The notes below the pieces were generated by a model, which saw nothing but the letters and a program-made list of their open reading frames with translations, made no database searches and was not told the DNA's origin. Positions 6,212 to 6,272 of a stretch of DNA of 6,272 nucleotides are shown piece by piece. The stretch is from Burkholderiales bacterium (GTDB lineage: Bacteria > Pseudomonadota > Gammaproteobacteria > Burkholderiales > Burkholderiaceae_C), in NCBI GenBank assembly GCA_011391855.1, contig JAABPT010000095.1:1-6272 (forward strand), in the 5' to 3' direction. A program made the translations under genes and the position numbers. Every line of letters starts with the position of its first letter. Position 1 is the stretch's first letter.

Positions 6212-6233
6212 CAACGGGGCCGAAGCCCCGCTG
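6212..6233 (-). terminator. UUCG-tetraloop hairpin between the upstream gene and folP
   Basis: On the minus strand, nine base pairs (CAGCGGGGC with GCCCCGTTG, one of them G-U) enclose a TTCG loop closed by C-G, the extra-stable cUUCGg tetraloop. It sits 18 bases upstream of the folP ATG, just past the possible ftsH stop. No clear U-run follows, so it is not a textbook intrinsic terminator. It could instead be a partial terminator or attenuator, or an RNA 3'-end stabiliser. The structure is plain; its role is inferred. Confidence 0.5.
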
Positions 6234-6255
6234 GTGTTGGATGGCGCCAGGCCGT

Positions 6256-6272
6256 TCAGGCCGCGGCGGGTG
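6256..6272 (-). CDS. Possible last codons of an upstream gene, by synteny ftsH (5' end beyond window)
   Basis: On the minus strand the final bases read Pro-Ala-Ala-Ala-stop (TGA at 6258-6256). Pro/Ala-rich C-termini are common for FtsH in Burkholderiales, and ftsH normally lies directly upstream of folP there. Five codons cannot prove it; this is a synteny-based inference and the frame could be accidental. Confidence 0.3.

Overview
The window is very GC-rich, by eye about two thirds G+C or more, with strong third-position GC. It looks like chromosomal DNA of a betaproteobacterium in the Burkholderiales, possibly the Comamonadaceae. The main reason is the minus-strand order folP-glmM with what may be the last codons of ftsH just upstream; ftsH-folP-glmM is a conserved housekeeping order in beta- and gammaproteobacteria. 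No mobile element, tRNA, rRNA or CRISPR array is visible.

Layout. At the left edge is the 5' part of a minus-strand, multi-pass conserved membrane protein of unknown function (1-541). A 163-bp divergent intergenic region (542-704) separates it from two plus-strand genes: a GT4 glycosyltransferase (705-2027) and an unusual 637-residue pyruvate-kinase-like protein (1996-3909), whose reading frames overlap by 32 bases. Only 23 bp (3910-3932) separate this pair from the convergent minus-strand genes glmM (3933-5264) and folP (5354-6193). Upstream of folP lies a strong UUCG-loop hairpin (6212-6233), then a possible ftsH tail at the window edge.

How the genes work together. folP (folate synthesis) and glmM (UDP-GlcNAc supply for peptidoglycan and LPS) are ordinary housekeeping genes that are probably co-transcribed. 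The more interesting part is the plus-strand pair. Each gene is preceded by an 18-bp sequence closely resembling the PhoB operator (Pho box): 665-682 matches the enterobacterial consensus at 14 of 18 positions, and 1943-1960 at 15 of 18. Both keep the 11-bp spacing of the CTGTCA-type half-sites, lie in the right orientation, and sit at a workable distance from the start codon. I therefore infer that the glycosyltransferase and the pyruvate-kinase-like protein are phosphate-starvation genes. The glycosyltransferase may make a glycolipid that replaces phospholipid. The pyruvate-kinase-like protein would be a Pi-responsive glycolytic or regulatory enzyme. It has an extra N-terminal helical module, an enlarged and apparently duplicated B domain, no C-terminal allosteric domain, and several altered active-site residues.
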